The notes: generated from the letters alone by a model not told the origin. 64,000 nucleotides of DNA from Adineta steineri (GCA_905250115.1 CAJNOI010000063.1:435265-499264); one strand, 5' to 3'. Positions 37,453-48,830 are shown, counted from the first letter of the stretch. Translations and numbers: made by a program.

Positions 37453-38017
37453 ATATAATTTCTGCTATGAATCGGCTTTTGTTCGATAGATTTTATCTTG
37501 TCTATAATTTTACTTTTCATGGTCAAATCATTTTTAGAGTTTAGAAATTCTTATATCACCGTTTTCTTTACTACGTATCGCATAATGTGCTTAAAACACA
37601 AGACATATGTGCATTCTTTATAAGCTATTAAACATTGAATGATCAGCGTTGTTTCAGTATATGTTAGTTTATATTTTGGAATTAGATGAACTCACCTGTT
37701 GAATTAGTGTTCCATGTAGTTTGACAATATATAAATTTCTCTCGATCCAAAGACAAATCGTGAATATTCAGAAATGTCTGAAACCTCGAAATCATTATTT
37801 TCGATATCGAGCTTCGCATTGCATTTTGTAAGCGAGTGAAACTTGAATACCATCTAGCTTATTGAATGTTTATTTCTCACAAGACAAATATCTCTTATGT
37901 TTAGAAAATAGTGTAATTATAATAAATAAATTATTAATGTGATATTCTCGGTTATTATTGTTAAAAATAGATTTATTTTATTAAAGTTTCTTGTGCTTAT
38001 GGGCTGTTGAAGTTCTA
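37453..38017. other. Intergenic
   Basis: No coding or repeat feature recognised between the poly-C element and the hairpin island at 38018. Confidence 0.5.
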
Positions 38018-38069
38018 AATTGAGGGTGTGGGTATCAGATGAAAATAACACCCACACCCTACCAATTTT
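38018..38069. repeat. Telomere-like hairpin island at the 3' end of the dynein remnant
   Basis: Arms AAATTGAGGGTGTGGGT and ACCCACACCCTACCAATTT pair with a one- or two-base bulge. The loop is ATCAGATGAAAATAAC. The dynein-like frame on the minus strand is collinear right up to this island. Confidence 0.8.
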
Positions 38070-39250
38070 TCAATTGTTGATCATTTTTTAAAATTGATTG
38101 TTATAAATGATGTAAATGGTCATCTTGATTAAATAAATTTGATGATGAAACTCCACCAAATGAATCATAAGTTATATGAAAATAAAAACGACGACCATAA
38201 TAAATAATTAAATTTGAATATAAACAAATATTTTAGATTTAAATAAGAAAACAAGAAGTTGATATACCATCATTAGAATTTGATTCTTATGATGTTGCTT
38301 TCCATTGTGCTAATGGATAAAGAAGACTATCGAATGTATTACAATTTTTTATATAAATTTTTGAACCAGATAAAAATGATGGTTCAATTGACATTATAAC
38401 ATCATGTTTCGATCTCTAAAATCAAATAAAAAAAAAATTTTTAATATCATTTTTCAATCTTTTTCTTAATCATGAGAATTAGTGAAAAAGGGTACTGATA
38501 ATTCTAGATGGCTAGAGATTAGATTTCGAAAGATATGTTAAATATACTGTTTAGTACGAGAATGAAACATACTGATTATCAAAATGAATTTTTTGAAGAT
38601 TATAATATTTTTCCATCCATTGATCATATTGTCCAAATGGATCAATAAGAAGTGGAGGATATTCAATTGATTTAATAATGATTATATGATTTTCCATTTT
38701 TGATCATAAAACTCCATCACTTAACCATTCATAATATATTTGATCACCTAATGAAAATAACATTTGATGATATTGGTCAACTTAAGTGAACTCCAAATTT
38801 GGAGTTTCAAGTTTTTCGACAAATTGTAACTTGTAACTATGTGCTTTGTTTTCTTGAGTATCACCAGTCGACTCAGTGCAGTTCAGAGTATCTATTAGAA
38901 CAATCAAAAATAGATGATTACAGTTTTTAGGTAGAGTTTCTCGCGAAAACTTATATATCCGTAAGCTCCAAATTTGGAGCACACTTAACTTGATCGATGG
39001 TATTCAGGTCCACCAAATGATTTTTGTTCGTCAATATATCTAAAAAGAAATTTTCTTTAGAATTTTTCAAATTAAAATAAAAACTCATTGACCTGTAGTA
39101 AATTCTCTTTGATAAGATCTGATCGTCAGTTTATCATTCGATCTCTAATACATTAAATCGAATGAACAGTTAACATAAGACGTTGAAATCCATATATATG
39201 GATCAAGATAAGTTAAAAATGATGATGCAATTGTACATGTACCATTTAAT
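38070..39250 (-). pseudogene. Dynein heavy chain fragment (AAA5-AAA6 region), degenerate
   Basis: Read leftward from 39250, the remnants line up with the dynein motor: GTCTIASSFLTYLDPY (AAA5 start, compare G-x-x-L-x-A-x-F-L-x-Y-x-G-P-F), then QMLFSLGDQIYYEWLSDGVL, then EYPPLLIDPFGQYDQWM (compare YPLLIDPQ-Q---W), then KIYIKNCNTFDSLLYPLAQW (compare PLLI-DV---DP-L-P-L) and YGRRFYFHITYD (compare GF-LYITT). Two MITEs (38786-38984; 39251-39451) interrupt or border it. Stops occur inside (for example TAG after DLMY, TGA after SDGVL). Some introns may survive (GTCAATGAG near 39095). A piece of a >4,000-aa motor gene, not functional. Confidence 0.65.
38786..38984. mobile_element. piggyBac-like MITE (TTAA target), ~199 bp
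   Basis: TTAA flanks both sides (38782-38785; 38985-38988). The inverted termini are GTGAACTCCAAATTTGGAG and the complement of GTGTGCTCCAAATTTGGAG; the CTCCAAATTTGGAG part is itself a palindrome. There is no transposase. It splits the dynein-like remnant between HRSS and DQYHQML. Confidence 0.75.
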
Positions 39251-39451
39251 CAGAGATGGGCAACTCCAACTCCGGAGTTGACACTTTAACTCCTTGGAGT
39301 TGGAGTGGAGTTGACATCGTAGACAACGGAGTTGGAGTTGACATCGTAGACACCGGAGCTGGAATTGACATCGTAGACAACGGAGTTGTGAAAAACTAGA
39401 TAGAGTTGGAGTGGAGTTGGAGTTGCTCACCCCCGGAGTTGCCTATCTTTG
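39251..39451. mobile_element. hAT-like MITE with internal tandem repeats, ~201 bp
   Basis: The left terminus CAGAGATGGGCAACTCC pairs with the right terminus, complement CAAAGATAGGCAACTCC. Inside are three copies of GACATCGTAGACAACGGAGT-type units and many GGAGTTGGAGT blocks, making the whole strongly self-complementary. The flanking 8-mers (CATTTAAT, GTAGGGGA) do not match, so no target duplication survives. The dynein-like remnant lies on one side and the VPS13-like copy on the other. Confidence 0.65.
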
Positions 39452-39479
39452 GTAGGGGAGTAGGATATATATGGTATAC

Positions 39480-39960
39480 CTTTCTATTGATTCATTTGAT
39501 TCAATATCATAAGTTTTTATATTTGCTGATGCTTGAATTCTTTCAAATAAAATATGTAAAAATTCTTCAGTATAATATGTTAAATCTAATAATGCATATA
39601 ACAAAATAATATGAATCTAAAATAAATAATTTAATATAAAATTGAATTAAAGCTGTAATATTTGTCGTCGAGATTTGTTTTTCTTCTTGAAAAATTTGTT
39701 GAATAGGTATCATTTTTTCAATTGTTCTTCTGTATTTGTTAAATGTTTTTTATCTTTTGATTTTAATTTCTATCAGTTTTAAAAAATAATATAGAATAAA
39801 ATAAAAAAAATAAACTTAATTTTATTTTTGTTGTTTTTGATCAAATGTTTGTGGATATAGAATTATATTCGTTAATTTTAATAAACCAAATGTGGACTTT
39901 TTACTTTTTCTTCGAACTTGAATATAAGAGTGCAGTTATATTATCAAGTGAATCGATATA
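39480..39960 (-). pseudogene. Inverted second copy of the VPS13-like fragment
   Basis: The minus-strand frame includes LLDLTYYTEEFLHILFER (39500-39600), the same piece as LLDLTYYTGEFLHILF at 19400-19500, and the CACAAACATTTGATCAAAAA stretch near 39845 matches 19098-19120. It lies next to the right inverted-repeat arm exactly as the left copy lies next to the left arm. It is degenerate and fragmentary. Confidence 0.65.
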
Positions 39961-40039
39961 TTTCTGAGTGCATCTATGCGTTTAGTCATCACACTATTCA
40001 GTATGTATAAGGCATTTCATTTTTATATTTAAGTACGAA

Positions 40040-41317
40040 GAATGGTCAATGCATATTGTCTTATTGGTTCATTGATTTTAGGCTAAATAACCTTTTCGCA
40101 TACCCACGTAAATGAATATATCTTTCTGTGCGCTCACCATTTTAATAATCACGTAACTTGATCACGAAACGCTAAGATTAAAATAACTTCGAATGAATTG
40201 AAACTGTTAACTTACATGTCTTGTTCATCTTTTGTACAATAGAATAAAAAATATGTAATATGAATAGTTTCTTATAATCACAGCTTCTTTTCGGTGTTAT
40301 TTAAATAGAAGAAAATCATTTGAACTTACTTATATTTGTGTTGTACGTTCTTCACACTGTACATTTTTTGTTACTTTTCTATTTTTCATTTATTATATTC
40401 TTTTCATCAATTCAATTCTTATCTTAATAAAATCATAGTCAAATTTAATAGACTAATTGGTTTTTGATTTATAACACTTAAACTTGTCGTTAAAGAGTTA
40501 TTTGAAATTATTATTGTTCACTGTATTTATAACTTTTGATCTAAGGAACTGTAGATCTTTTTCACGAAGGTGATACTTTTTGAAATAGTGGTCACTTTGA
40601 GACTAACTGAAAAATAAGATTCTACATATACGTTAAATACTTCGCATCATAAAATCAATATTTATAAATTCAATTTGAACCATTATATCGTCATGTGTAC
40701 TTATGAAAGATATTAGTATATTATTTTTCACGTATCGTTCGAAATAGTTTATCAAATATATCTGTATATTTTTGATTTTCAAGTTAATAATTGCTCTATT
40801 TTCGAATTGTCGTTGTATCACCATTCTCACTTTATTAAAATATTCAGGAATGTATCCATTTCGTGTTTTAATTTTGAATATAGCATATTTATATGTATGA
40901 AACTGCTGATGAAATACTACTAGTATCAAATTGTTACTAATCTCAGAAAGTTATGAACTATAATAATAGTAAAATACAGATATATACCTTATTGTTGATA
41001 TATGACAAGCAATAAGATTCATTCAGAATATTTATGTAGACATATAAAGAGCGATGGGTATGACTGGGAATCAACGGATTTATTTAGTGATGATTAAAAT
41101 CAAATGTGAAAGTATTTTTTTATTCACTTAAATTATAATTCCTAGCCTTCTTATTTCTATAGCCCTAATTATGTATCTTTTGTGTTTCGAACTCAACTCC
41201 CTACCTTAACATTTTCTATTTTCTCAAACAATTAATTTCAATAATGAGATTGTGAGCATTATATCTAGTTTATTTGAAAGAGAACGATTGAAGAGAAGAA
41301 CAAGAAGAAAAGTAAAG

Positions 41318-41361
<44 letters not shown>

Positions 41362-41579
41362 AGAAAAAAAGAAGATGATATATTTCATTAACGTATAGCG
41401 TATATATATATGTACATGATCATGTCATATACAAATATATCAAAAAGGACTAGTAAAAGAATATCATACCATATATGAAAGATAATAGAACAATCGAGGA
41501 TGACCTCGATAATAGAGATCCTGTTTATAAGGAGGTTTGGAGACGGATTCACGTTAAAATCTCTAGTATTAAAATTCTA
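40040..41579. repeat. Right arm of the ~1.5-kb dispersed inverted repeat
   Basis: Reverse copy of 16977-18505 (see that entry). It ends at 41579, directly against a telomere-like hairpin at 41580. It contains an uninterrupted (GA)n microsatellite near 41324-41357 that is only a CT-rich stretch in the left arm. Several CpG sites here are TpG or CpA in the left arm. Confidence 0.8.
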
Positions 41580-41638
41580 CAGGGTGTGGGTGTGTTGTTC
41601 TCTTCTCAGATGCACACCCACACCCATACCCATCCCTG
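41580..41638. repeat. Telomere-like hairpin island at the inverted-repeat edge
   Basis: The left arm CAGGGTGTGGGTGTG and the inner right arm CACACCCACACCC pair perfectly over 13 bp. The loop is TTGTTCTCTTCTCAGATG. The right side continues ATACCCATCCCTG. It is the best-preserved hairpin of the family in this window. Confidence 0.85.
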
Positions 41639-41639
41639 T

Positions 41640-42072
41640 CGATATTAGCACAAATGTTGATTATGCTATTATAGTTGATTATTGTCAAACAAGAATGAAA
41701 TGCTAATCTTCGTAAACTTTCAAAAAGAAAATAAAACTTCTTAATGTAGACACAGATGGAATAAAATCACAACTAAAAGAAGCTATGTTTTTTCTTCTCG
41801 CGAGTCTAAGTGAGGGAAGCTCAGATATTTCTATCGGAGATATTCATGGATGGCTCTATAATATGGAATTGTTTAAATCTATATTTACATGGATACATTC
41901 AAATATATTCCTTAGTTGTTAATGTAATGTTAATTATTTTTTCAATAAAGATAAACAAAACTCATTCGAAACCTATTTGTGTATTTTATGTTTTACATAT
42001 TGAAAAAGTTAAACAAAATATTGAACGATTCATCTTATTGAATATAATACTAGAATTCAATACAACAGTATA
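41640..42072 (+). pseudogene. Unrecognised coding remnant
   Basis: One frame gives LLNVDTDGIKSQLKEAMFFL followed by SEGSSDISIGDIHGWLYNME, with protein-like composition, interrupted by stops at 41703 and 41712 and ending in TAA near 41923. VDTDGIKSQ recalls an EF-hand loop, but I do not recognise the family. It starts right after the telomere-like hairpin, like the P450 and PKS fragments. Confidence 0.35.
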
Positions 42073-42091
42073 CAGTCACATAAATGTTTGA

Positions 42092-42789
42092 TTCATACAT
42101 ATTAATAAAAAGTTTTCAGTGCAATTCTTGTCAAATTCGAACTGTAAAATACGATAAAGCATTTTATGTTGTGAATTTATGTATTTTTAGAATGACTATG
42201 AAAACATGATAGCAGAGAAAGTGGATTCGAACTTTTATCTCTATATATTTCAACACTTCTTTTAGTTTCTATTTCACAATATAAAATGGTTTCGATTCAT
42301 TTTTCACTTTTTAATTCTATGAAATAAATTTAAAAAAAATTACTATTTATAATAATAATATTCAAAAGCTCACAAGGTTAAATTCTTTAATATAAAGCAA
42401 AAATGTTACTCAAGAACGCATTTAACATTGAACATAATCATCATTTGTTGGTATTATTCTGTGCTTTTAATTATTGTGTTATTGTATCCTATACATTTAT
42501 TCTTCTTGCTTTTTGTATCAAGATCATTCCATTTAACACCACAGTGTAATTAATAGTGGAACTTTATTTATTTTTACATCATATTAAACGAAAATAAACA
42601 ATACAAAACTGAGTATCACACCATATTGATTTCTCGATGAATAATACTTATAACGATAATCATCAATAGGAATTTCACTTATATTACTCATATAAAAATA
42701 AAAAATATTAAAAAAATAAAATTTGATAAATATATAAGGATATATTGATAAGATTGATTTCACTATTGAAATTGTAAACAAATATAGAA
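42092..42789. other. Intergenic
   Basis: AT-rich; no gene recognised. The 3' end of the receptor gene at 42790 probably lies here on the minus strand. Confidence 0.5.
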
Positions 42790-43795
42790 TTAGTGAGTAC
42801 CAATAATCGTTCTCATTTGTACAGCTCGATTAACGGGCGTCACTGTATTTGCTGTTCGTAAGTTCAGAACAATATTTTTCAGTTGTGGAATAGAAAAAAG
42901 TAATACTACACTCAATCCCGTTTGAGATGCGCTAACTGGAAAAAATGCAATTCGAGCTAATAGTGAATTCTCTTCACCTGTTATTATAAATATAAATACA
43001 AGAGTCATTGCAGGTATTCCAAGAATAAGTAATAAACTAACAATAATTAAAATACGGCGAGTAATAAGTAAATCTCGAGATTGTCTTTGTTTTACTATTA
43101 ATGTTTGAATAGTTCCTTGTTGATGAATAAATTTTGTTATATGTATATAAATAAATAAGATACAACAAAATGGGCCTATATAAACGATAGCTGCTGCCGA
43201 AAGAATACCAGGAATATTTGTGAATGTTGCATAACAAAAATAATCATTCGGCAAATATGTTACACCATTCAAAGGTATAAGAACACATGGAAGAATGCAT
43301 GTTAGTATTATTATCTCTATAATTGGTAAAATTATATATAGTTTTACAGATTGAAATCGTCGATTTTGAGAATAAGCAATTCGAATAAGACGATAGAATG
43401 CCTAGAATTATTCAAAAAAGAATATATAATTTGTTTTAATTCCTATTATTTCGAATTACCTGATTTACAAACATCTTGTATAACATACCAAGCAATACAA
43501 GAACTAAATATCCTGAAAAAATACACCATGATGAATCAAAAGATTGGTTATACAAATCACCCAGCATTGATCGAATATTCGTTGACATTAATGTTGATGA
43601 ATATATTAAAACTACTATATATATATGACCACAAAGAACAACAGTTATTTTGTCTTCACGTTTGACATGGTTATAATAGAGTTGATATATAATAATAAAA
43701 AAAACTATGCATGATATTACACATGCAAATGTATTTAAACCAAGAGAAACTGAACTAAGTATAAAACCATTTGTTTTAGTTTGATTATTAATCAT
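42790..43795 (-). CDS. Rhodopsin-like seven-transmembrane receptor (two exons)
   Basis: Exon 1 (43460-43795) and exon 2 (42790-43401) joined across a 58-bp GT-AG intron give 315 aa. Seven hydrophobic segments can be counted. TM1 begins SLGLNTFACVISCIVFFIII, TM3 ends with LGMLYKMFVNQAFYRLIRIA, TM5 has GILSAAAIVYIGPFCCILFI, and TM6 is RRILIIVSLLLILGIPAMTL. The expected DRY is replaced by a basic FYRLIRI stretch. TM7 ends SIPQLKNIV. N-linked sites are few. Bdelloids have expanded families of such short-tailed receptors, probably chemosensory or peptide-responsive; the ligand is unknown. It appears intact. Confidence 0.8.
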
Positions 43796-43918
43796 AATAG
43801 AAATTTCGTATTGAATTCAATTATATATTTGAAATATTTAATATATGTAAACTGAATTAATAAAACGAGTAAATGTTTCTAAAAAAAAACAATTAAAATG
43901 GTTGAATAAACAATATAA

Positions 43919-44362
43919 ATATCTGTCATAATTGATTCTCTTCTTTTTATTAAATATTAATAACAAAATATAACATAAACTAGTGATGTTTCATATCTTG
44001 ATAAGATACTTCGTCAGACATAAACATTAAACGAAAACGAACGTACCATAAACAGAACAATGATAGAATACACAATCAAATTAGGCTATGTCTAGTCAAT
44101 TTTGATAGTGGTACGGAAAAACAAGACGACAATAGTACCTAGGTAAGGATATCATCCTTTTTTCCATATTACTATCAAAATTGACTAGACATAGCCTAAT
44201 TTGATTGTGTATTCTATCATTGTTCTGTTTATTGTACGTTCATTTTCGTTTAATGTTTATGTCTAACGAAGTATCTTATCAAGGTACGAAACGTCACTAG
44301 TTTATATTATTTTTGTTATTAATATCTAATAAAAAAAAGAGAATCAATTATGACAAATATTA
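43919..44362. repeat. ~440-bp near-perfect palindrome (stem ~185 bp, loop ~61 bp)
   Basis: The left arm from TGTCATAATTGATTCTC (43924) to TTTTGATAGT (44109) is mirrored by ACTATCAAAA (44171) to GAGAATCAATTATGACA (44357). The unpaired centre is 44110-44170. Arm differences are mostly single transitions, several at CpG (ATG versus ACG, TCA versus TCG). No frame inside. It could be a foldback element or a source of hairpin RNA. Confidence 0.85.
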
Positions 44363-46525
44363 ATTTAATCTTCTTAACAAGACAAGAATATAAATATCTA
44401 TAAACAAAATCGTATACGTAAATTAATTTAATTCTATTTAAAACATTATTAAATCGTAATAGTTGAATTATCTGTTATGAATAAAAATTAGTTTTTTTTG
44501 TCAACATAGATCAGAAATAAAATATCTTGTATGGCAACAATTATTTGTTAAAAATTCATTTAGTTTCAATGGTTTTTCTGTCTATACTATGGAAAGGATT
44601 TCGATCTAAACTTTATTGATATTCAAATATATTTTATTTTACTCATTTGTATATCTCAAGAAGATAAAATACTTTTACGTTCAAAATTAATATAAATTGA
44701 AATTTCTATTATACTTTATAACGCAAAAGTATAAAGACATTGTTTTTCTCGACAATAAATCGCATGCTAATACTATTCTAGAGCATCATTATGAAAAAAA
44801 TATAGTCTATAATAAAGACCAATTAAGGTTACTATTTTTTATTAGTGACATGCCGATTACTTTCTGCTCGTATTAATTTGTTTAATTATGATTTGAAATA
44901 AAATACAAATACATAATCATATCTCTAACTGTATGAGATGAGAGTTGCGATGATTTTTATGTTTTAATTAGAGAGTTTGCTTGCTTGCTTGCTTGTGTGT
45001 CCGCAGGGTTAAAAAAACATCGAAAACTAATTTTTTAGAAAAGACATTTGTTGAGGTATTTCGATACGAAGAATTTAAATGCGCGCCTCATTTGTTCAGA
45101 CTACTGAAGAAGGATGTGGATTGGCAGAAACCAAATTTTTGGGTAATGCATTTCTATGAGTATCCAAATATATAATTATTAAAAAAAGAAAAAATGTACC
45201 CATTTGAATACAAAGACTAAACAAAGCTCATAAAAAGATTTATAGAATATTCTATAATAATATGAACTGCACTTGCACTCATTATCAACAACTAAATGTT
45301 TTTATTTAAAAACAAATACTCTTGGGTTATAATCAAATAATAATTGTTATATAATGAGGATAACAATATTATAGGTCCTCCTATGTCATAGTTAAAAACT
45401 TGGATACAATATCTGAAAACTTTCTGATCACTATGTACATCTACCAAAAAAAAACGTTTCCTTATAGGTTCATATGATCTCTAAGATTTATGTTTAGTGA
45501 TAGATCTTTTAAACAATAATATTCATCTTTTTTTCGCATCGATATGTTTCTAGTAGAAATGATGTATGTCATTAATAGTTTAACAAATTTCGATGGGATT
45601 GACATTAATTATATCTACTTAATAAAAACTCCATATCGTTCTCTTATCACTTACTTTAATTCATATAAATGATATTACTACTGACATATTTTTCTTGAAC
45701 CTGTTTTTGACAGTTCTTAAATTCTGTGTTTGTAACAAAAAAGTATTTTTACTCGTATTTTATGTCATATAGCATTCATAAAAGATAAATTCTTTTTGTT
45801 CAACTACTCATTAATTGTCTTCTACATTTTTATTCTTATCACTTACTATATTATCACGAAGGAAATATGTTACAACCTCATTCCAATTATATATTAATAG
45901 TTTTACTCAAAAAAATACTTTTTTGAATCTTCTTGATTTTCTAGTTATTATACATAGTAATGATCTTAACAACTAGATTTGATGATTGCTAATTCGAGTG
46001 AAAACGTAACAGTTTTTCTTTAAGAAAATAAAGAAATACGCTTGAATGTGAGAACATGACTATTATTTAAGAATTCAAATATGCATCACGAAAGATACTT
46101 ATATTTAGTGTGTTACGTACTGATAATACTAATACATATAATAATCAACTAAACATAACAGTATTGATAATTTATTATTAAAGAACCGAAAAAAGAATGT
46201 ATTTATATAATTAACAAACATTATCTGACTCAACACTTTAGAAGATTATTTGTATTATCAGAAAATTATGAACATGTCAAACGTGATAGATTTTAAGAAT
46301 TAAAAAACAAATCTAGAAATCAAAATATCATATTGAAATAAATCAACAAGACACAGAAGTTGGAATAGATACAATTGACTTATGATAATAAATGATTTTT
46401 CTTTGTTGATTAATCTCATTAAAAATATTTTTTTGAATAGTTCTATATTTGATATCATAATAACACATTTAGATTTTAGACAAATATCTAAGAATGAATA
46501 GTAATAATAAAATATAAATTTAAAT
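44363..46525. other. Intergenic
   Basis: Contains a short (GCTT)n microsatellite near 44979-44995. The frame at 44981-45175 begins inside it and matches nothing known. No other feature recognised. Confidence 0.5.
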
Positions 46526-47275
46526 TTATATAGAGAAAACAGACGATCTAAAATTAATATATTGATTTGCTGGTAAATAACAATTTAATGTATTATTTAT
46601 AATAATACGAAGACCAAGATAATGATTACCTGGAAGAATAGCATTCTTATACGATCCACTTCTGCCTCCGTTATCACGTCTATATTGAATTTGAAGATTC
46701 ATTGATGGTCTATCACCAACCATACCTTGACAATCAAGTCTTAATATACCACGTGGATTTCCACGTCCCAATTTCACGCCTCTGTCAGGAGCTACAATCT
46801 CTAATTCTTTATTATCTAAACTATCTAAGAATTTATTTCGATTTTCAGTACCAAAAGGAGGTCGTATATTGAATTTACCATCAATATTATATCTATGTGA
46901 AGTTACTACTTGTTTCGCTACATCAATCTGATCGACATCGAATGAATCAATAAATTTTTCTATAGCACAGATTAGTTTTTTGTTATCAGATTTTGAAAGA
47001 GCTTTATTGTGATGTTCTTCGATAATTTCTTCATTTTTCTTATTCTTATTATTTGATCTACCAATATAAAGTAAACCTTTATTTTCATATTCTGCAAGCA
47101 TATAAACAGCCGATAACATTGTAACATAATAATCTGAATTTTCTCTAATTCTTTTTACTGACATTTGTCTTAATTCATTTGATGAAATATTTATTTGTTC
47201 ACTAATTCCACCATAAAGACGATCCATTGGACTAGTCATATTATTATCATTTCCATAACGACTAATAAATCCCAT
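46526..47275 (-). CDS. Hypothetical protein, 249 aa
   Basis: An open frame with balanced composition. It contains charged helices (LICAIEKFIDSFDVDQIDVA), a glycine/arginine patch (DRGVKLGRGNPRGILRLDCQ) and ends NQYINFRSSVFSI. No signal peptide or membrane segment. I recognise no domain. Upstream, on the same strand, lie broken frames (47400-48830), so this could be the intact 3' exon of a decayed gene rather than a complete gene. Confidence 0.45.
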   Translation of the reverse strand: MGFISRYGNDNNMTSPMDRLYGGISEQINISSNELRQMSVKRIRENSDYYVTMLSAVYMLAEYENKGLLYIGRSNNKNKKNEEIIEEHHNKALSKSDNKKLICAIEKFIDSFDVDQIDVAKQVVTSHRYNIDGKFNIRPPFGTENRNKFLDSLDNKELEIVAPDRGVKLGRGNPRGILRLDCQGMVGDRPSMNLQIQYRRDNGGRSGSYKNAILPGNHYLGLRIIINNTLNCYLPANQYINFRSSVFSI

Positions 47276-47399
47276 TTGATTTTCTGAATAATCAACTTTT
47301 ATAGGATCTACATTTAGATTTTAGAAATGATCAAACATAAATATCTTTTATATTTATTTCATTTTCTTCTTTTTTTATAAAATATTTCCATAAACTAAG

Positions 47400-48830
47400 T
47401 TCTTTGTGAACGCTTTTTTTCATATTAATATTCAAAAAACTCAATTAATTCATTTATGTGATTGATATTTGATATATGTGAATGTAAAGATTCAGTAAAA
47501 GATAAATTAAATTCAAGTTTATTCAATACTAAATCAAGAATTATCATGGCATCATCATCACTTATATAAATATATTCATTTCCTTTCATATATGGATAGA
47601 TATTAAAAATATGATTTAATCAACTATTTGATTTTGTATTAGTTAAATGCAAAGTATTTCTATGTGTTGTTAACAAAATTAGAATTTCATTAATTTGATT
47701 TAAATTGACATTTCAAAAATTTTCGATTAAAAACATGAATATCTGATCACGTATTAATGAACATGATGAAAATCCAAAATAATTTTCTAGTTTATTTAAA
47801 TTTAAAAAATATTAATTGATCAAATTTCTTAATTCGAAATAATAAATCTGAACATAAACGATTTCGACAAAGATTATCCATTGATTGATCATTTATATTA
47901 TCTTCAATATATTCAACAATTAATAAAAGATGTACAATATGTAAAATATCTTAAATTTGAAATCGTCGTAAATAATAGAAAAGTAAAGATGAAGGATTAT
48001 AATTTGGCAAATATTTGAATGTATTAAATATCGATTTTTGTATATTAATATCATTGATATTTAAGAGTTTTTCTAAAAATATTCAAGTATTTCATTATCT
48101 AATCTTCCAGTATTAACAACTAAATTATGAAATATTTTAATCGTATGCTCAATATTTGTTTGATCATTAACTTTGAGATTATTTGTTAAATGATCAGTTA
48201 TTGTTTTCGATAATTGTTGACCATTCTGAACATCTTTGAGAAAGAACTGAATATGAATTATCTTCTAAATTTATTAAAATATTTTGTATTATAAACTCTT
48301 GATTCATTTTTGAAATAATATTTATCACGTGAGTTTTATCTAAATCATCTTGTTTTAATAAACAATTATATAAATTTGTCGATTTCGATGATATTTTTTG
48401 ATCGTTTTCAATTGACCGTTCCATAATATTGAGAATTGTTTTATTCCATTGATAAGTTCGAATACATTCAAATGATTTTAAAATATTATTTGATAATCGA
48501 CGACCTTTTTTAACAAAAATCAAGCATTGATTAATAATTGAAGATTTCATTTCAATTGTTAAATGAGAATTTTGTAATTGTTTTGTATTTATTTCGAATT
48601 GAATTCATATTAATATATTAATTGATTCAATTTTATTATATTGAATTATTTCTTCTACATAATAAATAACTTGATCTATTAATGATGAATCTTTAGATTT
48701 TGATATAGAATTAATTAAAATATGTAAAGACACATAAGAAAAAGAGATTTGATTTTTAATTAATTGTTCAATAAAGTTTAAAATCAATAATTGAATGAAT
48801 GTGTGATGGATTGAGAAGTTGAGCTATATT
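47400..48830 (-). pseudogene. Degenerate coding region, helical-repeat-like
   Basis: Minus-strand frames at 48605-48787 and 48194-48550, plus shorter pieces to 47400, have protein-like composition (LHILINSISKSKDSSLIDQV; FKYLPNYNPSSLLFYYLRRF) broken by stops and shifts. The alternating Leu/Ile-rich helices are reminiscent of pentatricopeptide-like or other alpha-solenoid repeats, but no consensus is firm. As elsewhere, the stops seen are TGA or TAA where Trp or Gln would fit. Whether it belonged with 46526-47275 is unclear. Confidence 0.35.

Noticed and set aside
38070..39250. Assignment of this block to BLTP1, because the neighbouring fragment is shared with the BLTP1-like locus
   Set aside because: The motif order (FLTYLDPY, PPLLIDPFGQYDQW, YIKNCNTFDSLLYP) fits dynein AAA5-AAA6 much better than any BLTP1 region I know.
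39203..39430. Repetitive Cys/Arg/Leu-rich ORF (minus strand) as a gene
   Set aside because: It is the translation of the GGAGTTGGAGT tandem units inside the hAT-like MITE.
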